DNA of 64,000 nucleotides from Phenylobacterium sp. Lineage in GTDB: Bacteria; Pseudomonadota; Alphaproteobacteria; Caulobacterales; Caulobacteraceae. The stretch lies in the NCBI RefSeq assembly GCF_030679875.1, contig NZ_JAUXSP010000015.1:308019-372018 (forward strand), read 5' to 3'. The notes beneath the pieces were generated by a model, which was not told the origin of the DNA, made no database searches, and worked only from the letters and a program-made list of their open reading frames with translations. Positions 55,051 to 64,000 of this stretch are shown piece by piece (position 1 is the stretch's first letter; the number at the start of each line of letters is the position of its first letter). A program made the translations under genes and the position numbers.

Positions 55051-55581
55051 ATGACCAAACCCAAGGCTGATCTGAGGTCTATGGACACCGAGGGTGAATT
55101 TGGCCTCGATGTGCCGGAGTACTTTTTCTACCTTTTGTTTCAAGCCGTGCGACGCCGTGACGCGGCCTTTGAGAAGGCGCTTGCGCCCCTCGATCTGAGC
55201 CTTGGCCAGTGGCGCGCCATCTCCACCGTCCGGCGGTTCGGCGCATGCGCGATGTCAGACCTTGCCGCCTTCACAGCGGTCGACCGGACCACCCTGACCC
55301 GCAGCGTCGACCAGTTGGTGCGCCGCGACCTGATGATCCGCACGACGCCGGCCACTGACCGCCGCCAGGTCCACCTGACCCTGACGGATCAGGGACAGGG
55401 CGTGTACGACAAGGCCGTGGATCAGTTGCTGGTCTTCAACCGCGACGCCCTGGCTGGCGTCGAAGGCGACCGGCAGCGGGAGATCAGCCGGGGCCTGGCC
55501 ACGGTGATACGGAACCTGTCCCCCGATTCCCGGGTGGCCGAGGCCCTGATCCGGTTCGAACCCAACCTGATGCGCGGCTGA
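55051..55581 (+). CDS. MarR-family transcriptional regulator
   Basis: A 176-residue winged-helix regulator. LDLSLGQWRAISTVRRFGACAMSDLAAFTAVDRTTLTRSVDQLVRRDLMIRTTPATDRRQVHLTLTDQGQ contains the recognition helix and wing with the conserved D-x-R pair. It likely represses its own or a nearby gene until a phenolic or lipid ligand binds. ATG 55051 (MTKPKADLRSMDTEG) follows GGGGAGACC. The nearest downstream gene is a DUF454 membrane protein 82 bp away. Confidence 0.88.
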   Translation: MTKPKADLRSMDTEGEFGLDVPEYFFYLLFQAVRRRDAAFEKALAPLDLSLGQWRAISTVRRFGACAMSDLAAFTAVDRTTLTRSVDQLVRRDLMIRTTPATDRRQVHLTLTDQGQGVYDKAVDQLLVFNRDALAGVEGDRQREISRGLATVIRNLSPDSRVAEALIRFEPNLMRG

Positions 55582-55663
55582 TCGCTCGCTCACGGCGGTC
55601 TGGATGAGGCGCCCCGGCGTCTTTTCTGCGACTCCCTCGCAAGGGCTGTGGCATGATTGACCC

Positions 55664-56089
55664 ATGTCGGCGCCCAGCGATCCTGCAGAACCGCACGAGG
55701 AGGACGCTGCGACGCCCCGCCCCCTCGCCCCGGCTGCGACCCTGTTCTATCGGGCCCTGGGCCTGGTCGCCGTGGGCCTCGGAACTCTAGGGGTCTTTCT
55801 GCCGCTTCTGCCCACGACCATTTTTCTGATCATAGCCGCCTGGGCCTTTGGCAAGAGCGCCCCCAAACTCCGGGCGAGGCTCTATGCGCACAAGCGGTTC
55901 GGCCCGACCCTGCGGGCCTGGGACCGGCATGGGGCCATCCCGGCGCGGGCCAAGTTGGCGGCCGTGATCGGCATGGGCCTCAGTCTGGTGATGGTGATGC
56001 TGACGGCGACCAGCCTCTGGGTTCCCATGGGAACGGGCGTGATCCTGACCTTGTGCGCCCTCTATGTCCTGACCCGTCCGTCAGCCTGA
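55664..56089 (+). CDS. DUF454 (YbaN-like) membrane protein
   Basis: A 141-residue inner-membrane protein. The DUF454 signature ALGLVAVGLGTLGVFLPLLPTTIFLIIAAWAFGKSAPKLRARLYAHKRFGPTLRAW is followed by two further hydrophobic helices. The first 25 residues are a flexible, acidic tail. Members are widespread and of unknown function. It follows the MarR gene and may be under its control. Confidence 0.9.
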   Translation: MSAPSDPAEPHEEDAATPRPLAPAATLFYRALGLVAVGLGTLGVFLPLLPTTIFLIIAAWAFGKSAPKLRARLYAHKRFGPTLRAWDRHGAIPARAKLAAVIGMGLSLVMVMLTATSLWVPMGTGVILTLCALYVLTRPSA

Positions 56090-56116
56090 CCGGCGCCCCT
56101 GCCGCCTGACCCAGCC

Positions 56117-56833
56117 TCACCATGGGATGGGCTGGCCATCCCATGCGAAAAAGCCGCCACTGTCAGCCGGCGTCAGTCCGGCCAGAACCGCCAACAGCCG
56201 CTCGGCGGCGAAGTCAGGGGTGAACAGTTTCTCGGCGCTGACCCCGCTCTGGAAAGGGGCACTCAGGCCGGTGTCCACCGTGCCAGGGTGCAGAGCGACA
56301 CAGATGGCCTGGGGCCGCTGCCGCGCCAGTTCCACGGCCAGGGTCCGGATCAACTGGTTGAGGGCGGCCTTGGAGGCGCGATAGCCATACCACCCCCCAA
56401 GGCTGTTATCGCCAATACTGCCGACCCGTGCCGACAGGGCGGCGAAGACGCAGGCCTGGTCCCGGGGCAGTCGGGGCAGAAAGTGCTTGGCCGCAAGGGC
56501 CGGTCCGATGGCGTTGTCGAGGAAGGCCGCCGTCAGCGCCTCGGCGTCAAGATACCGCCAGGACTTCTCCGGGGTCCGCCCGGCCGCGCTCAGCCGCCCG
56601 GTGGCCACCAGCACCATGTCGAGGGGGACGTCAGGATCCAGGGCGGCGGCGGCCGCCGCGATCGTCGGTTCATCCCCGAGGTCGAGGGGGCCCCATGTCA
56701 CCCCTTCGGGAAGGTTGTCCGGGCGGGTTCGGGACAGGGCCAGGACCGGCCCCGCCTCCGGGCGGGCGGCCAGCCGCGCAATCAGCGCTGAACCAATGCC
56801 GCCGCTGGCGCCGATGACGACCCTCGCACCCAT
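56117..56833 (-). CDS. Short-chain dehydrogenase/reductase
   Basis: A 238-residue SDR starting at MGARVVIGASGGIGSALIARLAARPEAG with the nucleotide motif GASGGIGSA. YGYRASKAALNQLIRTLAVE carries the catalytic Tyr and Lys, and ALSARVG the Ser. LHPGTVDTGLSAPFQSGV matches the CsgA-like subgroup. The open frame extends 16 codons upstream of ATG 56833, but with no family match. The substrate is unknown. A 283-bp stretch to ftsK shows no gene. Confidence 0.85.
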   Translation of the reverse strand: MGARVVIGASGGIGSALIARLAARPEAGPVLALSRTRPDNLPEGVTWGPLDLGDEPTIAAAAAALDPDVPLDMVLVATGRLSAAGRTPEKSWRYLDAEALTAAFLDNAIGPALAAKHFLPRLPRDQACVFAALSARVGSIGDNSLGGWYGYRASKAALNQLIRTLAVELARQRPQAICVALHPGTVDTGLSAPFQSGVSAEKLFTPDFAAERLLAVLAGLTPADSGGFFAWDGQPIPW

Positions 56834-57116
56834 TTGCCCGGCTCCCGGAGACAAAAACCCTGCAGTCGCTACGCGCGCCACCGGGCGATTGATGCGGCCG
56901 AATGCCGGTCAGACCCCATTTCAGGGCGCCAAAAGGTCGCAGGCGGTTGAATTTTTACCCGGCAATCCAATCTGTTGGAGGCGCGAGACGGCGTCCCCCC
57001 ACGACTGTTGAAAGACAGTTGCCGTTTCGCGCAGGGCGCGCCGGGCGTGAGACTGAGACGCTTCTCTCCCCCCAAGCCCCGTCCGGACTTCGTCGGGCGC
57101 GCCCACCCCCATCGGC

Positions 57117-59495
57117 CTATGGCGGCGCGCCAGCCAGGATTTCGCGCTTGCCCGCATGGTTGGCGGGACTGACCACACCTTCCTGCTCCATCCGCTCAAT
57201 GAGCGAGGCCGCCCGGTTGTAGCCGATCTGCAACCGGCGTTGGACATAGCTGGTCGAGGCCTTGCCGTCCCGGGTGACCACCGCCACCGCCCGGTCATAG
57301 AGGTCATCCCCAGACCCGCCGCCGGCCCCGACGTCATCCCCGCCGCCATCCTCGTCATCCCCGCCGGCGGTGACGTCCTCGACATATTGCGGCGCGCCCT
57401 GGGCGCGCAGGAACTTGGCCACCGCCTCGACCTCCTCGTCGGAGACGAAGGGGCCGTGCAGACGGGTGATGCGTCCGCCGCCGGCCATATAGAGCATGTC
57501 GCCCTGCCCCAGCAGCTGCTCGCCGCCCTGCTCCCCGAGGATGGTGCGGCTGTCGATCTTCGAGGTGACCTGGAAGGAGATCCGGGTCGGGAAGTTGGCC
57601 TTGATGGTGCCGGTGATCACGTCCACCGACGGGCGTTGCGTGGCCATGATCAGGTGGATGCCGGCCGCCCGGGCCATCTGGGCCAGGCGCTGGACCGCGC
57701 CTTCCACGTCCTTACCCGCCACCATCATCAGGTCGGCCACCTCGTCGATGACCACCACCAGATAGGGCATCGGCTTGGGGTCGATGCGTTCGCTCTCATA
57801 GACCGGGCGGCCGGACTCGTCGAAGCCGGTCTGGACGGTGCGCTCGAAATGCTCGCCCTTGGCCGCAGCCTCCTTGGCGCGCTCATTATACGAGGCGACG
57901 TTGCGTACGCCGATCTTGGACATCAGACGATAGCGGTCCTCCATCTCGCGCACGGTCCATTTCAGCGCGACGATGGCCTTCTTCGGGTCGGTTACGACCG
58001 GCGCCAGCAGGTGCGGAATCCCGTCATAGACCGACAGCTCCAGCATCTTCGGATCGATCATGATGAACCGGCACTGGTCCGGGGCCAGGCGGTAGAGGAT
58101 CGACAGGATCATGGCGTTGACGCCGACCGACTTGCCCGAGCCGGTGGTGCCGGCGATCAGCAGGTGGGGCATCTTGGATAGGTCGGCGATATAGGGCTCG
58201 CCGCCGATGTTCTCGCCGAGCGCCATGGGCAGGGCGAGGGTCGAGCGTTCGTATTCCGGGCTGGCCAGCAGGTCGCGCAGATAGACGGTCTCGCGCTTCT
58301 GATTGGGCAGCTCGATGCCGATGGCGTTGCGGCCGGGCACCACGGCGACCCGGCAAGCCGCGACGCTCATGGAGCGGGCGATATCGTCCGACAGGGCCAC
58401 CACGCGGGCCGACTTCACCCCGGGCGCGGGCACCAGCTCATAGAGGGTGACCACGGGGCCAGGACGGATCTGGTCGATCTGTCCGCGGACGCCGAACTCG
58501 GCCAGCACGCCCTCCAGCAACTGGGCGTTCTGGCGAAGGGCCCCCTCGTCGAAGGCCGCGGCCCGCGGCTTGGGCTTGGCCAGCATGGAAAGCTCGGGCA
58601 GCGAGAAGCCGTCGGGGCGGACAAAATCGAACACCCCCTGGTTCTCGCGGGTCTCGCGGGAGGAATCGCGCGGCGGGGTCTTGGGCGCGCGGATGCTCAG
58701 TCCCGTGGCGGGTTCGGCGGCCTCCGGCTCCGACTCTGGGGCGAGCGACGGGGAAACGCCGGGTGCGGTCCCCAGGGCCTGGGGCGGAATTTCAGCCGTC
58801 CGGGCGGCGCGACGGGCCCGGGCCGGGGCGGGGGGCGGCGGCGCCTCGATCTCGACCTTGGGGCCAGGAGTGAGCGCCTGGGCCACGCCCTCAGCAAGGA
58901 CTGACAGGTTCAGGCGCCGGACTCCGAGGGCGAAGGCCAGGGCTGCGGCGCCGGCGATCCCGAGACTGAGGGCCGCGAGAGGCCGCGCGGCCGGAATCCG
59001 GGCGAAGTCGAGCAGGCCGGCTAGGCCCGCCAGCACCCCATGACCCCAGAAACCACCCAGACCCTTGGCCAGAGGCCAGGCGGAGGGCGGCGCGGGCCAG
59101 GCCAGCAGGGCGGCCAGGCCTAGAACCCCCACAAGACCGACAACCGCGCGGCGACGCAGATCAGCGCGGCTCGCATCGGGATCGGGTGAAAGGGCCCGGG
59201 AGAGGCCAAACAGCACCATCATCAGCGCCGTCAGGGCCGCCGTCAGGCCGAGAGACTGTATGGCGATGTCCGCGATCGTCGCGCCCGGGCCGCCCAGCAC
59301 GTTCAAAGGCGGGTGTGCGGTCGCCGCATTGAGGCTGGGATCAGTGGCGTTGTAGGTGGCCAGGGCCAGAGCCACAGCCACGCCGACAGCCGCCAGCAGC
59401 CCCCCACGCAGGCGCGCGGTCAGGGGATGGGTCCAAGCGAGACGGGCGATATGCAGCCCGAGCTCCAGACCAGATTTTCTCGCCGCCCGCGCCAT
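57117..59495 (-). CDS. ftsK: DNA translocase FtsK
   Basis: A 792-residue translocase that pumps chromosome DNA through the division septum and activates XerCD at dif. The N-terminal membrane domain (about residues 20-180, four helices) is followed by a short Pro/Ala linker, the motor with Walker A GTTGSGKSVGVNAMIL near residue 446 and VVVIDEVADLMMVAGKDVE, and the C-terminal gamma domain ending SYVQRRLQIGYNRAASLIERMEQEGVV, which reads KOPS polarity. ATG 59495 follows GGAGGCCCC. The linker is short compared with E. coli FtsK. A near-CtrA site lies upstream. Confidence 0.95.
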   Translation of the reverse strand: MARAARKSGLELGLHIARLAWTHPLTARLRGGLLAAVGVAVALALATYNATDPSLNAATAHPPLNVLGGPGATIADIAIQSLGLTAALTALMMVLFGLSRALSPDPDASRADLRRRAVVGLVGVLGLAALLAWPAPPSAWPLAKGLGGFWGHGVLAGLAGLLDFARIPAARPLAALSLGIAGAAALAFALGVRRLNLSVLAEGVAQALTPGPKVEIEAPPPPAPARARRAARTAEIPPQALGTAPGVSPSLAPESEPEAAEPATGLSIRAPKTPPRDSSRETRENQGVFDFVRPDGFSLPELSMLAKPKPRAAAFDEGALRQNAQLLEGVLAEFGVRGQIDQIRPGPVVTLYELVPAPGVKSARVVALSDDIARSMSVAACRVAVVPGRNAIGIELPNQKRETVYLRDLLASPEYERSTLALPMALGENIGGEPYIADLSKMPHLLIAGTTGSGKSVGVNAMILSILYRLAPDQCRFIMIDPKMLELSVYDGIPHLLAPVVTDPKKAIVALKWTVREMEDRYRLMSKIGVRNVASYNERAKEAAAKGEHFERTVQTGFDESGRPVYESERIDPKPMPYLVVVIDEVADLMMVAGKDVEGAVQRLAQMARAAGIHLIMATQRPSVDVITGTIKANFPTRISFQVTSKIDSRTILGEQGGEQLLGQGDMLYMAGGGRITRLHGPFVSDEEVEAVAKFLRAQGAPQYVEDVTAGGDDEDGGGDDVGAGGGSGDDLYDRAVAVVTRDGKASTSYVQRRLQIGYNRAASLIERMEQEGVVSPANHAGKREILAGAPP

Positions 59496-59538
59496 GGGGC
59501 CTCCAAATCGACTGGCGCCCATCTATGGCGGCGGAGGG

Positions 59539-59553
59539 TTAAGAGGCGTTTAC
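59539..59553 (-). promoter_or_regulatory. Near-consensus CtrA site upstream of ftsK
   Basis: TTAA-N7-TTAC, one base short of the CtrA consensus TTAA-N7-TTAA, 44 bp before the ftsK ATG in the ftsK leader. Confidence 0.35.
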
Positions 59554-59653
59554 CCGCGCGGCCCTGGTCGGATTGCGGCGCGTGACCTGGCCAGACCTTC
59601 AAGGGTGATGATCGCGCTTCCGCTTCGCGCCGCACCGCACTAGGTTTCGAGCC

Positions 59654-60118
59654 ATGTGGACCGTCCCCCAACCCGTTCTGCGCTTCGTGGCGCTGCTTCT
59701 GCTGGCCTGCGCGGCCGGCGCCTTCTTCCTGGGCGTCCTGGGCGCCGAGCCGCGCGGGGGCCGCCTGCCTGGAGAGACCGTCGCCGAAGGCGCGGGGGCT
59801 GCCCCTGTGGTGGCCACGGAGGCCCAGGCCTTGGACGTCGAAGGCGCCGCTCCACCGCCGGTGGACTCGGTCGCCCAAACCCCAACGCAGACGGCGTCTG
59901 CTCCGCAGACTGCTTCGGCTGACCCCCAGGTCCCGGCCCTGCAGCTCCCCGATGAGCCAACGCCTACGCCACAGCCCCCCACGGCGGCGGCTCCATCGAA
60001 GGCTCCCGTCACTCCACCGGCCCCCAAGGCGCCGGCGCCCAAGGCCCCGGCTCCCGCCCAAGGTGGCGATGCGATCGGCGACCTGGTGGACGGGCTGAGC
60101 GAGCAGCCGCCCTTCTGA
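59654..60118 (+). CDS. Single-pass membrane protein with Pro/Ala-rich periplasmic tail
   Basis: A 154-residue frame: residues 7-31 are one hydrophobic helix (PVLRFVALLLLACAAGAFFLGVLGA). The rest is rich in Pro, Ala, Thr and Gln with repeats such as APKAPAPKAPAPA. Such tails often span the periplasm or interact with peptidoglycan or TonB-like partners. I recognise no domain. It is divergent from ftsK and convergent with the DUF502 gene. Low complexity makes homologue searches unreliable. Confidence 0.65.
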   Translation: MWTVPQPVLRFVALLLLACAAGAFFLGVLGAEPRGGRLPGETVAEGAGAAPVVATEAQALDVEGAAPPPVDSVAQTPTQTASAPQTASADPQVPALQLPDEPTPTPQPPTAAAPSKAPVTPPAPKAPAPKAPAPAQGGDAIGDLVDGLSEQPPF

Positions 60119-60144
60119 GGCGCAGCGCCGGCGCGGAACGCGTC

Positions 60145-60840
60145 CTATGCCGCCGGTGGCGCTTCTTCGGGAGGGCGCGGCCCGAGATCGGCCAAGGGCG
60201 GACGGCCCTTGTCGCGATACTTGATCGACTCTGGCGCCGTCACCCCGGCCGAGACAATGAACTGGATCGCCTCATTCAGGGTCCAGTCGAGCCAGACCAG
60301 CCGATTGACCGGCACGATTTCCACATAGCCTGAGGTGGGGTTGGGAGTCGTCGGCACATAGACCGCCGCCAACTCTTCGCCGGTGTCAGCGGCGCGAAAT
60401 ATCTGGGTGACCAGGCCGACTGTCTTCATTTCTTCGGACGGAAACTCGATCAGCACCACCTTCTGGGCCTGTTCCATGGGCGACTGAAAACTGGCGATCA
60501 GCTTCTGGGCCGACGAATAGATGGTGCGCCCGATCGGGATCCGGCTGATGGCGTCATCCACCGCGCGGCCGACCGCCTTGCCCGCCGCCCCCCGGGCCAG
60601 CGTGCCCACCACTGTCAGAATGATCACTGCGGTGAAGATCTCCAGCACCGTCGTGGCCACGCCGGGTTCGCTACCACCCCATGCGGTCAGCGGCCGGATC
60701 ACCAACGCGCCCAGCAGGGCCGCCAGCTTGGCCAGCAGCCAGAGCGCCCAGACGGTTAAGGCCAGAGGGGCCAAGGTGATGGCGCCCACAGCCAACGTCT
60801 GAGGCCAGCGGATCAGGAACTGTCGAAGGGCGGGATCCAT
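60145..60840 (-). CDS. DUF502 membrane protein
   Basis: A 231-residue inner-membrane protein with two hydrophobic helices (TLAVGAITLAPLALTVWALWLLAKLAALLG; VATTVLEIFTAVIILTVVGTLA), then the DUF502 soluble part with ISRIPIGRTIYSSAQKLIASFQS and VVLIEFPSEEMKTVGLVTQIF and VYVPTTPNPTSGYVEIVPVNRLVWLDWTLNEAIQFIVSAGV. ATG 60840 (MDPALRQFLIRWP) is chosen; the longer frame begins with TTG. Function of DUF502 is unknown. Confidence 0.88.
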   Translation of the reverse strand: MDPALRQFLIRWPQTLAVGAITLAPLALTVWALWLLAKLAALLGALVIRPLTAWGGSEPGVATTVLEIFTAVIILTVVGTLARGAAGKAVGRAVDDAISRIPIGRTIYSSAQKLIASFQSPMEQAQKVVLIEFPSEEMKTVGLVTQIFRAADTGEELAAVYVPTTPNPTSGYVEIVPVNRLVWLDWTLNEAIQFIVSAGVTAPESIKYRDKGRPPLADLGPRPPEEAPPAA

Positions 60841-60913
60841 GGGCTGCGACTCTCGTATCAAATGCGTCAGACGTACCTAAACGCAGCCGCAGCCCTTCGG
60901 AACCATGCCCGGC

Positions 60914-61801
60914 TTATGCCCCGCCCGGCGCGACCCCATGGGCCGCGAAATGCGCGAGCATCCGAGCCCAGCCATCCTTGGCCGCTTCGGCGTCATAGGC
61001 GGAGCGATAGTCAGCGTGGAAGCCGTGCTGGGAGTCCGGATAGACGACGATGGCGCTGTCGGTTTTGCCGGCCGCGGCGAGGGCCGCCTGCATCTGCTCC
61101 ACATGCTCCAGAGGGATGCCCTGGTCCTTGCCGGCATAGAGGCCGAGCACCGGCGCAGAGAGGTCCTCGGCCATGTCCACCGGCCACTGACGTTCGTCGG
61201 CCGGCGCGTCAGCGGGGCGAGCCAGACGTCCGTACCAGGCGACGCCGGTCTTGAAGAGGTTCAGGCGCTGGCAGGCCTGCCAGGTGATGTTGCCCCCCCA
61301 GCAGAACCCCGTGATCGCCGCGGCGTCTCCCTGGGCGTAGTCCTGGGCCTTCAGGAAGGCCAGGGCCGCCGACAGGTCCCCCATCACCTGCTCATCGGTG
61401 GCTGTGGCCACGATCTTGCGGATCTCGGCATAGTCGGTGAGGCCGGAAGGGTCGCCGGCGCGGGCGAAGAAGTCCGGGGCCATGGCGACATAGCCCAGCA
61501 GGGCCAGCCGGCGGCAGACATCGCGGATGTACTCGTGGACCCCGAAGATCTCCGAAACGACGATGACCACCGGATAGGCCCCGTCGGCCGCGGGCCTGGC
61601 CAGATAGGCGGGGATCTGGGCGTCGGCTGGCGACAGCTGCACCGTCTCGGTGATCAGGCCGGTCTCTGGCGTCGTGATCGGTTCAGCCTGGGCCGACAGC
61701 GCAAAGACGGCGTAGCCGCCCAGTGCGGCGACCGCCAGGCCCCGGCGCGACAGGTTGAGATCGGACGACTTGGTCCCCTCGGGGCGGGTGAGCGTGGTCA
61801 T
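60914..61801 (-). CDS. Dienelactone hydrolase family protein, Tat-exported
   Basis: A 295-residue alpha/beta hydrolase with a twin-arginine signal (LSRRGLAVAALGGYAVFALSAQA). The catalytic Cys is in ITGFCWGGNITWQACQRL (about residue 167), the Asp in YAGKDQGIP and the His in YPDSQHGFHADYRSAYD. IVVSEIFGVHEYIRDVCRRLALLGYVAMAPDFF is the DLH family core. Export by Tat means it works in the periplasm. Specific substrate unknown; carboxymethylenebutenolidase activity is the family's type. Confidence 0.9.
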   Translation of the reverse strand: MTTLTRPEGTKSSDLNLSRRGLAVAALGGYAVFALSAQAEPITTPETGLITETVQLSPADAQIPAYLARPAADGAYPVVIVVSEIFGVHEYIRDVCRRLALLGYVAMAPDFFARAGDPSGLTDYAEIRKIVATATDEQVMGDLSAALAFLKAQDYAQGDAAAITGFCWGGNITWQACQRLNLFKTGVAWYGRLARPADAPADERQWPVDMAEDLSAPVLGLYAGKDQGIPLEHVEQMQAALAAAGKTDSAIVVYPDSQHGFHADYRSAYDAEAAKDGWARMLAHFAAHGVAPGGA

Positions 61802-61862
61802 GGACGTCCTCCATTATCGGTTTGCCGTGATCCTGCGGGCGGGGCGCCGGGGAGTCCAGGGT

Positions 61863-62480
61863 TCAGCCCGGCGCAGGACCTGCGCGCCGCAGGGTGAGAT
61901 TGATACGGCCTCCGCCTGGAACCAGACGCGAGGAGCCGGCCAGCACCCGGTCGATCCCATGGTGGGCCAACCGCGCTGGCCCGGACAGGACGCAGGCGTC
62001 GCCCGAGGCCAGCCGAACCGAAGCGGTCGGATCGCGGCGGCTAAGCCCCCCCAGGCGAAACACCGCCGTATCGCCCAGTGAGACCGACAGCACCGGAAAG
62101 GCGAAGTCCGCCTCGTCCCTGTCCTGGTGCAGTCCCATGCGGGCGCTGTCCCGATAGAGATTGACCAGACAGGCGTCGGGCGGGGCGTCGGCCGTCGTCA
62201 GGTCCGCCCATAGCGCCAGCAACGCCGCTGGAATGTCGGGCCAGGGGTGGCCGGTCAGCGGGTGGGCGCCCTGGTAGCGATATCCCTTGGCGTCAGTCAC
62301 CCAGCCCAGGGCGCCGAAATTGGTCATCTCCACGCTCATGGGTTTCCCGCCTGGCGTCACGGGCCGGTAGAAGGGCGCCGTCTCCACACGGGTTAGAACC
62401 TCGACCAGCAGGGCGGCCTGATCCCCCGCGCTCAGGGCGGCGGGGACGAGACGAAATCCGGTCTGTGAGAGAGGCGCCAT
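61863..62480 (-). CDS. alkB: AlkB-type 2-oxoglutarate/Fe(II) dioxygenase
   Basis: A 205-residue DNA-repair enzyme that oxidatively removes alkyl groups from N1-methyladenine and N3-methylcytosine. The metal site NLYRDSARMGLHQDRDEADFAFPVLSVSLGD supplies His-x-Asp, and LAHHGIDRVLAGSSR with RINLTLRR the second His and the 2-oxoglutarate Arg. It is divergent from the HExxH protein at 62501, with the two starts 20 bp apart. An ATG at 62510 would overlap that gene's start. Confidence 0.92.
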   Translation of the reverse strand: MAPLSQTGFRLVPAALSAGDQAALLVEVLTRVETAPFYRPVTPGGKPMSVEMTNFGALGWVTDAKGYRYQGAHPLTGHPWPDIPAALLALWADLTTADAPPDACLVNLYRDSARMGLHQDRDEADFAFPVLSVSLGDTAVFRLGGLSRRDPTASVRLASGDACVLSGPARLAHHGIDRVLAGSSRLVPGGGRINLTLRRAGPAPG

Positions 62481-62500
62481 CTGGTCCCATATAGGACGGC

Positions 62501-63001
62501 ATGATCCCACTCGCCCGCATGAAACCCCTCACCCTGCGCGCCCTCACCGACGGGGAGGTCGCCCTGGGCCGGGAGGTGTTCGGCGATGGCCTGGAGCCTC
62601 GCCGTATCCGTATTCTGTCCCTGCCGATCTGGCCGCGGGCCTTCGCGGCCGGCTCACGGCTGATGGTCTATCCACTCAAGGCCGCGGCGCAGGACTTCTC
62701 CCAGGCGCCGCTCGGGCTGCAGGGGCTCTTCATCCACGAACTGACCCATGTCTGGCAGGCCCAGCGGGGGGTGGGACTGATCTGGGCCAAGCTGCGATGC
62801 GGTGATGGCCCACAGGCCTACGCCTATGACCTTGCGTCAGGGCACAGCTTTGACGACCTCAATATTGAGCAACAGGCCATGGTTGTGCAGCACGCCTTCC
62901 TGGCGAGCCGCAGCGCCAGGACCCCCTTTCCGGCCCTGGCCTATGGTGTTTTTCTCGCCGGATTCGACCTGTCCCGCCGCGATAAACCCCGGAAACTTTA
63001 G
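62501..63001 (+). CDS. HExxH-containing hypothetical protein (Vgr-related type)
   Basis: A 166-residue protein with the zinc-metallopeptidase-like motif HELTHVWQAQRG near residue 80 and a conserved second half (RCGDGPQAYAYDLASGHSFDDLNIEQQAMVVQHAF). No signal peptide is seen. Proteins of this kind lie next to alkB and dnaK in several Caulobacterales. Peptidase activity is not proven; the third zinc ligand could be Glu in NIEQQA. ATG 62501 follows AGGACGGC. Confidence 0.7.
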   Translation: MIPLARMKPLTLRALTDGEVALGREVFGDGLEPRRIRILSLPIWPRAFAAGSRLMVYPLKAAAQDFSQAPLGLQGLFIHELTHVWQAQRGVGLIWAKLRCGDGPQAYAYDLASGHSFDDLNIEQQAMVVQHAFLASRSARTPFPALAYGVFLAGFDLSRRDKPRKL

Positions 63002-63011
63002 GGGCATTGGA

Positions 63012-63039
63012 CTTGTAGCGGCTATCAGGAGCCCCATAT
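63012..63039 (+). promoter_or_regulatory. Heat-shock (sigma32) promoter candidate of dnaK
   Basis: CTTGTA (63012-63017), 14 bp, CCCCATAT (63032-63039), close to the sigma32 pattern CTTGAA-N13-17-CCCCATnT. It lies 139 bp before the dnaK ATG. Confidence 0.6.
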
Positions 63040-63129
63040 CGCGACTCGACGGCGGCGCCCTCTTTAGGCTAACCGCCCGAGACCCTTTTTCGACCGGGGG
63101 CGGTGACAAGAACCGGGGCGCTTCACTAG

Positions 63130-64000
<871 letters not shown>

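Overview
The window is GC-rich chromosomal DNA of an alphaproteobacterium in the Caulobacterales. The gene content points to Phenylobacterium or a close Caulobacter relative. The evidence is a zauP-zapA cell-division pair next to a 6S RNA and ygfA, an rcdA-type CtrA-proteolysis adaptor gene, a tkt-gap-pgk-fba cluster, groESL with a CIRCE element, many TonB-dependent receptors, and dnaK at the right edge. I see no plasmid, prophage, insertion sequence, CRISPR array or tRNA gene, so this is mostly core chromosome with some accessory catabolic blocks.

Layout. 1-8.0 kb: a truncated acetyltransferase, two divergent ACAD10/11-like acyl-CoA dehydrogenases sharing a palindromic PsrA-like operator, an MFS transporter, and a TetR/TonB-receptor module with two related operator sites. 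8.0-10.4 kb: a possible 29-residue membrane microprotein and groES-groEL. 10.4-14.7 kb: a holin-like membrane protein, an EF-hand protein, ymdB, ygfA, an exported hypothetical gene, 6S RNA, zapA and zauP. 14.8-21.6 kb: tkt, purT, gap, pgk and fba. 21.6-25.3 kb: bfr and bfd, then cydAB with a DUF2474 small subunit; Fur-like boxes lie in both intergenic regions. 25.3-32.2 kb: thiE, an inositol-phosphatase family gene, a glycerophosphodiesterase, an ABC exporter, rpmE, rcdA, a DUF1192 gene and a quinone oxidoreductase.

32.2-43.0 kb is the main accessory block. It holds three consecutive GPH-family sugar-type symporters, a repressor made of two fused TetR units, a short-chain dehydrogenase, and a fadB-fadA beta-oxidation pair. 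43.1-49.7 kb: DUF2061 and dps behind a Fur-like box, an alpha/beta hydrolase with an autotransporter-like protein carrying a Thr-Pro repeat, and a second TetR/TonB-receptor module. 49.7-56.1 kb: YbaK deacylase, a WYL regulator, an XRE-cupin regulator, a disulfide-rich Sel1-repeat exported protein, an orphan receiver, a MarR regulator and a DUF454 protein. 56.1-64.0 kb: an SDR, ftsK, membrane proteins, a Tat-exported dienelactone hydrolase, alkB, an HExxH protein and the start of dnaK behind a sigma32-like promoter.

Themes. Fatty-acid/acyl-CoA catabolism appears twice. Iron handling (bfr, bfd, dps) shares one type of palindromic box. Cell-cycle genes (zapA, zauP, rcdA, ftsK) are scattered through it. 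The least ordinary features are the fused TetR-TetR repressor beside the triple transporter array, the two TetR-TonB modules with distinct operators, and the CX7C-patterned Sel1 protein.
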